From the NCBI GenBank assembly GCA_030761205.1, contig JAULJL010000040.1, positions 14,268,603-14,332,602 of the forward strand: DNA of 64,000 bases, in the 5' to 3' direction. Of the stretch, positions 33,858-43,691 are shown piece after piece. The position numbers were made by a program, and so were the translations under genes. Each line of letters begins with the position of its first letter. The first letter of the stretch is position 1. The notes beneath the pieces are model-generated. The model ran no database searches, had not been told where the DNA came from, and saw only the letters and a program-made list of their open reading frames with translations. Source of the DNA: Fremontodendron californicum (taxonomy: Eukaryota > Streptophyta > Magnoliopsida > Malvales > Malvaceae).

Positions 33858-34966
33858 TGGTCAAAACAAGTAACTTTCTCATCTCTTTTCACTGATTAGA
33901 GAGGTTATGGTTACTACATTAATACTAGAAAAATACATGTAACAAGAAAGCTTGAACTTTCTTGAAATGGCATACTCTCACTGTTTTTTCTAGAAAGGCA
34001 ACTTTATATATAGAAAACTCGAGACTATATGAAACCTTACCCTTTTTTTCAAATATGATGACTTTTCTCTCTCCCTTTTTAAAAAAAAAAAAAATTGTTA
34101 ATTAATTAAAAAGGTGTTTTAATTTGAAAAAACTATTCATTCATCATTGGCATTTCCCCATTTTTAACGAAGATAAAAAATCTTATAAAATTAAAATTGT
34201 TGATGAAATTAACTATCCATTCATCAATCATGAAAAATTCCTTTATGGAAAAGATGAAGAACAATTCATTGTCATTAAATAATGGCCATACCATGCGTGA
34301 CAACATGGATGCCAATAGCGTCCCTCAAGGCTTTTTAATTTCCCTTTTGATATTCGTATATAGACTTAGAATCTATTTGGATCCCTAGTAGAAGGCATTT
34401 CACTACATCAAAAGTGTCGATTTATGATTGAATTTAAAAGGATTCAGTCATAAAATGATATATTCGTTGTGGTGGGATTTTTTACAGAGAATCCAAATGG
34501 ATTTTTAGATGTCATGTATATTGAATTAATTTTTGAAAATTATGGGCTCGAAAGGATTTATACATGTAATATTTTGGTCATGTGAATTAAGTAGATATAA
34601 GGATCAAAAGTTAAAAGATAGATTAATTAAAAAATATATATATATAGCTTTATAACCCTTAATTGTTGCCACTGATTTTGATGAATTCTGGTGGTTAATT
34701 TGTTTGGTATAATGTCAATTAAAACTTACTTTAAACATTATGTTTTACTAAAAAAAATTAGATGAGTTTAGCTTAGCTTTGATAGAGTTATTCATATCAA
34801 AGGAATTAATTAATAAAATTTAGGTAGAAGGTATGTTTGGAGGAATGGGGCCTTCAAGCAAATCATTGCTCAATTCTAAGTGTTTGTTGGACGCGGCTTA
34901 TTCTCATCAATAATTAACACCGTCGAATTTGAGTCCATGATGCACGCGGCTTCAAAATACTTTCAG
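33858..34966. other. Intergenic AT-rich DNA
   Basis: Short open frames on both strands at 34133-34388 overlap and are not credible genes. Nothing else recognised. Confidence 0.4.
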
Positions 34967-35252
34967 TGATACATATGTTCATAGGTTAAATCGGATCGTG
35001 ATCTGAGAAATTTTTTTTTTCCTTAGCTAAACTTGTTTCGAGTCGATCCGCAAGTTCATTTCATTGTTCATCAAGTATTAAAATATTAAAAAGTTATTTT
35101 TATATTAAATATATTTTTACAATTAAATTTAAATAAAAAATAATTTTTATTACACAATAGTATTCGAACTAGGCCGGACCGATCTAAATAGAAAATTATC
35201 CTGCCCAGACCCGGCTCGAGCGAGTAGCCTTACTCTTGAGAAGGTCTACTCT
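34967..35252. mobile_element. MITE family A, ends approximate
   Basis: Carries the family order: gttcataggttaaatcggatcg at the left, an AT-rich core ending aacaatagtattcg, then cccagacccggctcgagcg and gaaggtcta at the right. No octamers found. Confidence 0.55.
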
Positions 35253-35368
35253 TACATATTCTTTCAAAATTTCTACTCAAGTCAGATTCGTACCTAGCTA
35301 CGATCAATCAATTAACAGTAGATCGCTTTATCATTAAATTGTCGAGGAATAACAGAAAATTAAGACCT

Positions 35369-35746
35369 TATTTAATATTGCTTCTGGCACAGCTTTCGAG
35401 GTCAAAAGTTACTTTTCACCGCAAAAGCAATGCAATGCTAAACAGATAAAAAAAAATTAGCTTTTGTTGTTGAAATCATGATTTGAAAAGCCAAATTAAA
35501 AAGCCAAAAAATATAGCTTTTGAGCTTTAAAAGTTGGCTTTTGGATAAAATGATTTTATTATCCTCACATCTCTACACTTTTATTATTTTGAAACATATT
35601 TTTTTGACATTTTAATTTCCTACAACATTTTTTTTACAGCAATGCTAAACATTTAAAAGTTTTTAAACAACATTTTTTCATCACACTTTTTATACACATT
35701 TTTTTCAACCCAAACTTTTTTCGACAATCATGCTACACTAGCCCTA
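35369..35746. mobile_element. Possible PIF/Harbinger-type MITE
   Basis: Left end gaccttatttaatattgcttc and right end caatcatgctacactagccctaa. The interior is built on aaaagc/gctttt words and internal palindromes. TAA/TTA at both borders would fit a 3-bp duplication. The end similarity is weak, so this is tentative. Confidence 0.35.
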
Positions 35747-36803
35747 AATCTCATACAATTCAATTCTCGTTCTCGACCCATGACTAGGCTGCTAAATGTG
35801 TTTGGATCATAAGAATGTGGAAGAAAAAAAGGAGGAAGAAGAAATCACATATTTTTCTATGTTTATTTGGACATTAAAATGGGAAATAAGAGAAAAAGAG
35901 ATTACTTATACAATTATACTAGTAATAAAAATTATATTGGCTCAAGGATTCCAAGCAAGTTTAATTATTTTTATATATATTTAAGGAGTAAGGAAGAAAA
36001 AAAAAAACTCTTAAAAGCTATATAAAAATTTTACTTATCACTAAGTAATTTTTAAACAATGACCTTGTTATACACAGTATTATTTATACTTTTAGTAGGA
36101 TATTTGTCACTTCATTACAATACATTTATGTTACACTTGTCGAACCCATAATTATATAGAAGTTAAGTATAAAAATGTAGATAAATACTGACCCGGACAA
36201 ATTTTCCAAACACTCTACATTATTTCTATTCACTTATAAAACTCTTTAAAATTTTACTCATTTAAGCATCAAAACACGTCTCGAAATCTTTGTATCCACA
36301 GACCACAGTTCAAGCACACGGTTCTACAAACTCTCTAATTTTCTCGTAAAAAAAAAAATCTATAAACCTAAAATTTGATATTTATCGAACTTGCAAATTA
36401 GTCTCTTGCGTTAACTTAGTTAAAGAAAATTTGTTAGCAGCCACTGTCATGCATGCCTGTCTGCCTTCTACACATATTTTAACAAAGCAGTGGAGTAATT
36501 AATAAATTAAATCATATCCTGTTCAAATGTAATTTAAGTTGTAAGATTATTATTTATTTTGAAGAAATAAATGTAAAATTTTCAGAAGACAATAAAATAA
36601 ATGTAATAAAACTAACTTCAACATATTATCTACTATACTATATATTTTTCACATATAGATTTTAGATAATCTATAACTTATTCTTTTGGACATTGCCTGG
36701 GCGGGAATAAGTAAAGATATTTGCAGGGGGTGTTAAGCAAGTCAAAGACTCGAATTTTTTTAAGTAGGATGATTCCTAAAGGAATTTATTTTCCATAAAT
36801 GTT
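35747..36803. other. Intergenic AT-rich DNA left of the intact Copia element
   Basis: No gene or repeat with defensible borders. Confidence 0.4.
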
Positions 36804-36808
36804 ATGTT

Positions 36809-37282
36809 TGTTGAGAAAAAACTTAGAGTAGATAACTCTAATTTTACCACTCAAAGAAGAAAGTTTAGATTTTAGGAAAACTCACAAATGCTCACACTTC
36901 ACTCTAGACTACACTCTTTAGAGAAGAACTACTTAGGAAAACTTAGAACTTTTATTGCTTATTGAAGCTTGCTACTTGATGATTTACAAATGCAAGGGAG
37001 GGGGGTATTTATACAATACCAAGACAAACACAAGCCACACAAATATAAAATCTAAATTAATTACAACCACCCATTGTTGTTTAATAACAACCACACATTT
37101 AAATCACACAACTACAACCACACATTAAACCACACAACTACAACCACACATTAAACCACACAATTACAACCACACATTAAACCACACAATTGCAACCACA
37201 CATTAAACCACACAATTGCAACCACACATTGTTAGGCTTTTATTTATTTTTTTTTTTTGGGCTGGTATTGGACAATTTAACA
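36809..37282 (-). repeat. 3' LTR of the intact Copia element
   Basis: 474 bp. Contains tandem 26-bp units of the form accacacattaaaccacacaa (about 37080-37225), one fewer than the other LTR. Confidence 0.95.
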
Positions 37283-40200
37283 CTCCCCCTCAATACCAGC
37301 TCTTCCTCTTTGCACCATGTTGAGTTGACGACGAAACATTTCAAATTTGTTGATACTCAAACCTTTTGTAAATAAATCTGCCATTTGATCATCTGTCTTG
37401 ATCTGCTTCATCTCAATCTCTTCTTGTAGAACCTTTTCTCTGATAAAGTGATAATGCACTTCTATATGTTTGGTTCTTGCGTGAAAGACTGGATTTTCTG
37501 CCAAACGAATTGCTGACTGGTTGTCGCAATACAACGGAACTGCATAATCTACTGGTTGATGTAGATCACTCATTAGTTGTATCAGCCACGTACACTCTTG
37601 AGCTGCCATTGCTGCTGCTCGATACTCAGCTTCGGTAGTTGACAATGATACCGTTGGTTGTCTCTTACTGCACCAAGAAATTGTTCCAGAACCAAGTTTA
37701 AACATGTACCCAGTTGTTGATCTCCTGGTGTCATGATCTCCTACATAGTCAGCATCACAATAACCAACTAACTTACAGTCTTCACCTTTCTTGTACAAAA
37801 GACCATAATCTATTGTACTTTTCACATATCTCAGTATTCGTCGAACTGCTTCTAAATGAGGCTTCTTCGGATTTTGCATATACCGACTCATCACACCAAC
37901 TGTATAAGAAATGTCAGGTCGAGTCAAGGTTAAGTAGATCAGGCTACCTACCAATTGTCGATACATAGTTGCATCTTCCAAGTCTTTGCCTTCAAGTGCA
38001 CACATCTTGCCATTTGGTTCCATCGGTGTTGAAATTGGCTTGCTCTCGAGCATTCCAAACCTTTTTAGCAAATCTTTAGAATATTTTTGTTGACAGAGAA
38101 ATATTCCTTCTTGTATGTGATCAACCTCTAGACCAAGAAAGTGCTTGAGTTGTCCAAGTTCTTTCATTTGGAAACGAATTGATAAATTCTCCTTGGTTTG
38201 AAGAATTTCTGCCTCATAATCACCAGTTATGATTAAATCATCCACATATATCAATACGATAGCTAGCTTTCCTCCATTAGCTTTGACAAACAAGCTGGAA
38301 TCTGCAGGTGTCACTGAATAACCACTATGAGTTAAAAATTCAGCAATCTTACCATACCATGCTCTAGGTGCTTGTTTCAATCCGTAAAGTGCCTTTCGTA
38401 GCTTACACACATGCTCAGGATGATTTTGGTTTTGAAATCCCAATGGTTGAATCATGTAGATTTCCCGATCTAGCTCTCCATGAAGGAATGCATTCTTCAC
38501 ATCCATCTGCCACAAGTTCCAGTCTTTGTTGGCTGCAAGGGCAAGTAGGACTCGTACGGTTGTAAGTCTTGCCACCGGACTAAACGTTTCATCATAGTCT
38601 AGCTCATACTTCTGAGAGAAACCACGAGCCACCAACCGTGCCTTGTACCTTTCAATCGACCCATCTGGACGATGTTTTATCTTGTAAACCCACTTGCAGG
38701 ATATGGGTTTCACATCTCTTGGTTTTGGCACTAGATCCCAAGTCTGATTCTGCTCAAGCGCAGTGATCTCTTCTTTCATAGCCATAATCCACTCAGAACT
38801 CTGTGATGCTTCTTCAAACGTCTCAGGTTCTGTTGCAATTGGTTCTTCCACTATGGCTGCATTAGCATATTTGGGATTTGGCTTCCGTGCTCTTGTTGTC
38901 CTTCGGATTTGTGATTGTGGAGATGGTTCTTCCACTTCACTCGATCTAACATCTGGTTGATACACACCAGTTTGCCAAGGACTCTGGACTAACACTTGCT
39001 CATCATTGTCATCATCACATAGGTCTTCTACTTCGTCTGAAGTTGATTGAAGTTGGACAATATACTCTCCCATTTTCTGTTGTAGCATGTCTTCAAATTC
39101 TTTTGAATCTGACAACACCTCCTTTTCTGAGGACCACCAAGAAGATGCTTCATCGAATACCACATTGCGTGAAGTGTAACATCTTCCACTCGTAGGATCA
39201 CAACATTTCCACCCTTTCCTTTGGTTGTCGTATCCCACAAAGATACACCTAGTTGCTTTCTTATCAAACTTGCTACGTAAATGATCAGGAACAAATACAT
39301 AACATACACAACCAAATACTCGAAAGTAGCTGACTGAAGGTTTCATTTTCCACAATTTCTCAAAGGGTGAAACAAACTCTAACCTTGGTTGAGGAAGTTT
39401 GTTGATCACATGGGCTGCGGTTCTCATAGCTTCGGCCCAAAATCTTCCGGGTACATTCTTTGCATGCAGCATACTCCGACAAATTTCTGCAAGATGCCGA
39501 TTCTTTCTCTCTGCTACACCATTCTGTTGTGGTGTATTGACACAAGTATACTGATGACGTATGTTGCATTCTCGTAGGTATTGAGAGAATTCGCCTGAGC
39601 TATATTCTCCTCCATTGTCTGTGCGCAAGCAACATATCTTCTTTTCCACTTCTCCTTCAACTATCTCTTTGAACTCTTTAAACTTTGAGAAAGTGTCAGA
39701 CTTTTCTTTCATAAAGAAAACCCACACATACCTGGAGAAATCATCAATAAACGTCACCATGTACCGCATTCCACTAATTGATGGTTGCTTAACGGGCCCA
39801 AATACATCAGAGTGAACTAACTCTAATGGTTCTTTTGCTTTAAACTTTGACTCCTCGTATGGCAATTGGTGTGCTTTACCATATTGGCATCCTGCACAAA
39901 CTGTGTCTGTTCTTATGTCAAGCTGAGGAAGTCCCTTAAGCATCGACTTCTTCATCATCATACTTAGCTTGGAATAACTAACATGACCTAACCGCATGTG
40001 CCATAAATCTGCTGTATCGCTCCTTCTTGTCTTGTCTACATATGCTGACTCTGCTGACATCACGTAGACTGACTCCAGACGTCGTCCTTCCATCATCGGC
40101 TGTCCTGAGATTTTGAGATCACGATATACCTTCACATCCCTTGGACCAAACAGAATATGGTGACCTGACGATGTTAATTGTGCCACTGAAAGCAAATTTT

Positions 40201-41383
40201 TCTTCATGCCTTGAACATGGTAAACATCTTGTAGTGGTACCTGATTATGACTATATCGAGGTGCTACTACCGTCTTACCGATGTGAGTAATCGGTAATCT
40301 TGAATTATCAGCTGTCACAACAATGCGATTTCCCTTGTATTCTGACAGGTTCTGCAACTTCTGTTTATCGCCTGTCATGTGATTTGAGCAACCTGAATCG
40401 ACAATCCAGTCATTCTCATAGTCAATTCGGTCAGCCGTTGTTACTGTGAGAGCTAACTCTTCCTCTTCCATAGCAAAAAATGCTTCAGCGTCCCAATCAT
40501 CTTCGCTTTTCTCCTTTGTACTAGAAGTAGCAGCATTGCTCTCAGCGGGCCTTTTGTTAAACCAACAATCTTTTGCCATGTGACCTTTCTTGTCACAGTT
40601 GTAACAGTTACCTTCAAATCTTTTATTGTTGCTACGATTCTTTGAAGCTCCCCCTGGACGAGAGCTCCCTTCTCCTTGATGACTTTTTGTCTTGTCACCA
40701 TACTTTTTAGATCCACCACCGACGTGCTGTTTGAATTTGCCTTTGCTTTTGTTGGTGTAGAGTGCTTCCTCTTCACTTTTCAACGAGACCCCTCCCATTT
40801 GCTTGGCCATAGATTCTTGACCAACAAGCAAATTTTCAAACTCTACAAGTGATGGTTGAGTTGGCCATCCTTGTATAGCGGCAACGAAGCTGCGATATTC
40901 GGGCCTCAAACCATGGATAATTATTCTTTTTACCCTGGTATCTCCAATAGCAGCTGTAGGATCTAAATCAGAAATTTCACGGCATAACGTTTTTACCTTG
41001 TGAAAGTATTGAGCAATCGGTATATCTCGTTGTGCAACTGATAACAATTCATTCTCAAGAAGTTGAAGTCTTGTGTCATTCTTTCTCGAAAAGAGTGCAT
41101 CTAAAGTATCCCACGCTTCTTTTGGCGTTTCTAGCTTTTGTATGTGTTCCAACATTTCTTCTTCAACTGTGGTCTTAAGGGCAAACATGGCTTTACCCAC
41201 TTTAATCTTCCATTTGCGCAAGGTTCCTTGAGCATCTTCTTGCTCGGGCTTCGTAACTTCACTACCACCAACGACTTCCCAAAGGTCTTGACCTTGTAGG
41301 TAAGACATCATACACGTCTTCCACGTGTTGTAATTTTTGTGATTGAGCTTCTTGATTCCTCCAACTACTTGAAGATCACTCAT
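37277..41383 (-). CDS. Copia Gag-Pol polyprotein, 1368 aa, intact
   Basis: One frame from ATG at 41383 to TAA at 37277. In order: Gag with an N-terminal LNHKNYNTWK motif (residues 13-22); CCHC zinc knuckle CYNCDKKGHMAKDC (260-273); aspartic protease DSG (329-331); integrase HHCC zinc site (His462, His467, Cys496, Cys499); integrase catalytic Asp526, Asp589, Glu625 with the standard 35-residue gap before Glu; reverse transcriptase with YVDD at 1046-1049; and RNase H near the C-terminus (DADYVGD, then STTEAEY). Protease, integrase, RT, RNase H order defines Copia. Its products form the particle, copy the RNA and insert the DNA. The last codons run through the polypurine tract and the stop codon lies inside the 3' LTR. 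Confidence 0.97.
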   Translation of the reverse strand: MSDLQVVGGIKKLNHKNYNTWKTCMMSYLQGQDLWEVVGGSEVTKPEQEDAQGTLRKWKIKVGKAMFALKTTVEEEMLEHIQKLETPKEAWDTLDALFSRKNDTRLQLLENELLSVAQRDIPIAQYFHKVKTLCREISDLDPTAAIGDTRVKRIIIHGLRPEYRSFVAAIQGWPTQPSLVEFENLLVGQESMAKQMGGVSLKSEEEALYTNKSKGKFKQHVGGGSKKYGDKTKSHQGEGSSRPGGASKNRSNNKRFEGNCYNCDKKGHMAKDCWFNKRPAESNAATSSTKEKSEDDWDAEAFFAMEEEELALTVTTADRIDYENDWIVDSGCSNHMTGDKQKLQNLSEYKGNRIVVTADNSRLPITHIGKTVVAPRYSHNQVPLQDVYHVQGMKKNLLSVAQLTSSGHHILFGPRDVKVYRDLKISGQPMMEGRRLESVYVMSAESAYVDKTRRSDTADLWHMRLGHVSYSKLSMMMKKSMLKGLPQLDIRTDTVCAGCQYGKAHQLPYEESKFKAKEPLELVHSDVFGPVKQPSISGMRYMVTFIDDFSRYVWVFFMKEKSDTFSKFKEFKEIVEGEVEKKICCLRTDNGGEYSSGEFSQYLRECNIRHQYTCVNTPQQNGVAERKNRHLAEICRSMLHAKNVPGRFWAEAMRTAAHVINKLPQPRLEFVSPFEKLWKMKPSVSYFRVFGCVCYVFVPDHLRSKFDKKATRCIFVGYDNQRKGWKCCDPTSGRCYTSRNVVFDEASSWWSSEKEVLSDSKEFEDMLQQKMGEYIVQLQSTSDEVEDLCDDDNDEQVLVQSPWQTGVYQPDVRSSEVEEPSPQSQIRRTTRARKPNPKYANAAIVEEPIATEPETFEEASQSSEWIMAMKEEITALEQNQTWDLVPKPRDVKPISCKWVYKIKHRPDGSIERYKARLVARGFSQKYELDYDETFSPVARLTTVRVLLALAANKDWNLWQMDVKNAFLHGELDREIYMIQPLGFQNQNHPEHVCKLRKALYGLKQAPRAWYGKIAEFLTHSGYSVTPADSSLFVKANGGKLAIVLIYVDDLIITGDYEAEILQTKENLSIRFQMKELGQLKHFLGLEVDHIQEGIFLCQQKYSKDLLKRFGMLESKPISTPMEPNGKMCALEGKDLEDATMYRQLVGSLIYLTLTRPDISYTVGVMSRYMQNPKKPHLEAVRRILRYVKSTIDYGLLYKKGEDCKLVGYCDADYVGDHDTRRSTTGYMFKLGSGTISWCSKRQPTVSLSTTEAEYRAAAMAAQECTWLIQLMSDLHQPVDYAVPLYCDNQSAIRLAENPVFHARTKHIEVHYHFIREKVLQEEIEMKQIKTDDQMADLFTKGLSINKFEMFRRQLNMVQRGRAGIEGEC
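37283..37291 (-). other. Polypurine tract (intact Copia)
   Basis: Complement GAGGGGGAG directly before the 3' LTR. It also codes for the end of the polyprotein (Glu-Gly-Glu). Confidence 0.85.
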
Positions 41384-41638
41384 CGTGTCGGCAAGACTCT
41401 AACAATACCGAACAAGCTTGATTTTGAGACACAAACTTGTAGAGTACAAACTCCTCACGACTCAAGAACGCTCAAACCAAAAATAGTACCTGAATAACTA
41501 TTTCATCGTGAACAGTACCGTATACGTGAATAGTATCGTATACCATATACTTGAATAAATCTCGTATATGTTAACAATTACTATAAAAGTATATAGTGAC
41601 ACGTGTGAATAGTAACTATGGTAGTAACTCACAACCTC

Positions 41639-41650
41639 GCTCTGATACCA
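41639..41650 (-). other. Primer-binding site, initiator-Met tRNA type
   Basis: Complement TGGTATCAGAGC, two bases from the 5' LTR. Confidence 0.9.
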
Positions 41651-41652
41651 AT

Positions 41653-42152
41653 TGTTGAGAAAAAACTTAGAGTAGATAACTCTAATTTTACCACTCAAAG
41701 AAGAAAGTTTAGATTTTAGGAAAACTCACAAATGCTCACACTTCACTCTAGACTACACTCTTTAGAGAAGAACTACTTAGGAAAACTTAGAACTTTTATT
41801 GCTTATTGAAGCTTGCTACTTGATGATTTACAAATGCAAGGGAGGGGGGTATTTATACAATACCAAGACAAACACAAGCCACACAAATATAAAATCTAAA
41901 TTAATTACAACCACCCATTGTTGTTTAATAACAACCACACATTTAAATCACACAACTACAACCACACATTAAACCACACAACTACAACCACACATTAAAC
42001 CACACAACTACAACCACACATTAAACCACACAATTACAACCACACATTAAACCACACAATTGCAACCACACATTAAACCACACAATTGCAACCACACATT
42101 GTTAGGCTTTTATTTTTATTTTTTTTTTGGGCTGGTATTGGACAATTTAACA
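41653..42152 (-). repeat. 5' LTR of the intact Copia element
   Basis: 500 bp; holds one more 26-bp accacacattaaaccacac unit than the 3' LTR (repeat array about 41925-42095). Confidence 0.95.
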
Positions 42153-42157
42153 ATGTT

Positions 42158-43054
42158 ATCCCATTATTTATTTTCAGTTTATTAATTTTAAATATATCTT
42201 TAATCATCAATTCATCATTCATAAATATAATTTTTACAATGAGTTCGCGATATCTATATTAAAAATTATTTAATTACCAATTTAATTTTTTTTTGTATTT
42301 AATATATTATTTTTATTGAATTAAAAAAAAAGTAAGGTATCAATTATAAATTATATATATATATAATTTTAATCAATGTCTAGTGACACTGATTAATATT
42401 TTTTTTTTTTACAATCAATGAGTGAATATCAATAATAATAATAAATGTATTAAAAAATAATGAAAAATAATAATAAACTAATCCTAATCCGATAATTCTA
42501 CTTATAATAAGGACTCTCATGGATGATCAAAGACATATCAACAATCCAAACCAATTTCTAACTCCAATTCCAATTCCTTTCCAACAAAATTTTTTTTTTC
42601 ATGGAAAGAAATTTATGATAATCACAAAGATGGTAACAAGATATATAAATATAAATAAATTGCTCCCTTTAGTAGTCACCAATGAATTTTATGAAAAAGT
42701 CAATAATGATGTGATTTCTGAATATCTGATGAGATTTTATTACTTTTTTACACAAAGAAATATCAATTGAGTATTATAACACTCTCTAAAACCATTAAAA
42801 AATATATAAAAATCACTCTATTCCAATTTCCACCTAATTATTTGATTACTTCAACCTTTTGTCATCAACTTTATAATAAAAATAAATTTAATAATGCACA
42901 TAGCAGCATAGAAAATGTAAATTAATTAATTAATTAAAATACTACTACTTAAAAAAGGGTAAATTTCTGTTTTAAGTAATCAAGAAACAAAAGTCTAGCT
43001 TCCCCTTGACACGCCCTAAGGCCGTGCAGTTTAGATCAACTTATAAATTGATAA
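42158..43054. other. Intergenic AT-rich DNA
   Basis: An 83-codon open frame at 42519-42770 has no recognisable features. Nothing else. Confidence 0.4.
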
Positions 43055-43285
43055 TTTTTATAATAATTTTAAATATCACATAATAAAAAAATAATTAAAA
43101 CGTAATAGGATTATATGATAAAAAAATTAATAAAAATATTATATAAATATGTCAAAATTTATATAATATTAATAATTAATATATTAAAATTTATATAAAT
43201 ATTTAATATTTTAAAAAAAATACTAATATAATACAGATATATAAATTAATTTTAAGCATATATTTCTTTCGTATAATAATATTTT
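43055..43285. mobile_element. MITE family B, degenerate
   Basis: Shows the family core order: aataattaaaacgtaata, gtcaaaatttatataat, aattaatatattaaaatttatataaat. Ends not resolved. Confidence 0.45.
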
Positions 43286-43624
43286 TTTATTTTTAAATTA
43301 ATTACACACAAATAAACATCTGAACCAATAATAAACAAGAAAAAAGTTTTAGTAGATAAAAACTATGAAAACAAGTTAAAAAACAGCTGTTTTACTTTCA
43401 TGTCATTGTTTTCCACGAGGCAAAAGGAAAAAAAAAGCCTTAAACTTTGCTCCAACCCAAACTTAACAAGGATTTTGCCTCTTCTATTTTTCTCTTTGGC
43501 TTCTTCTTCTCTTTCTTTTCTTCGGTTTTAGATTTCTTTGGGGTTGTTTTAGTAGCTGAGAATACAAAGGAAAAGGAAATGGATAGTAGTACCAATGAAG
43601 CCTCTTCTTCTTGAGCACTGTGAT

Positions 43625-43634
43625 TATATATATA
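43625..43634 (+). promoter_or_regulatory. TATA-like element of the sulfotransferase-like gene
   Basis: TATATATATAC lies about 60 bp before the start codon at 43692. The position fits a promoter with a short leader, but AT richness makes this weak evidence. Confidence 0.4.
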
Positions 43635-43691
43635 CTTTAATCTCTTGCTCTTTTTTCTTCTGGGTTTGCTTAAGCTTCTGCAAAAATAGCA

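Larger units (their letters stand above)
36809..42152 (-). mobile_element. Intact, recently inserted Ty1/Copia retrotransposon (5.3 kb)
   Basis: LTRs at 36809-37282 (474 bp) and 41653-42152 (500 bp) have TG...CA ends. A perfect 5-bp duplication atgtt flanks the element (36804-36808, 42153-42157). On the minus strand the order is 5' LTR, primer site, one unbroken polyprotein frame, polypurine tract, 3' LTR. The LTRs differ mainly by one 26-bp repeat unit and a shift in a T run, so the insertion is young. All catalytic residues I checked are present, so it may still be autonomous. Confidence 0.97.

Noticed and set aside
37080..37225. Regular 26-bp repeats resembling a CRISPR array
   Set aside because: No unique spacers; the units are contiguous tandem repeats within a retrotransposon LTR in a plant genome.
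42519..42770. 83-codon open frame
   Set aside because: Low-complexity Asn/Phe/Ile-rich product expected from AT-rich DNA; no signal peptide, domain or promoter.
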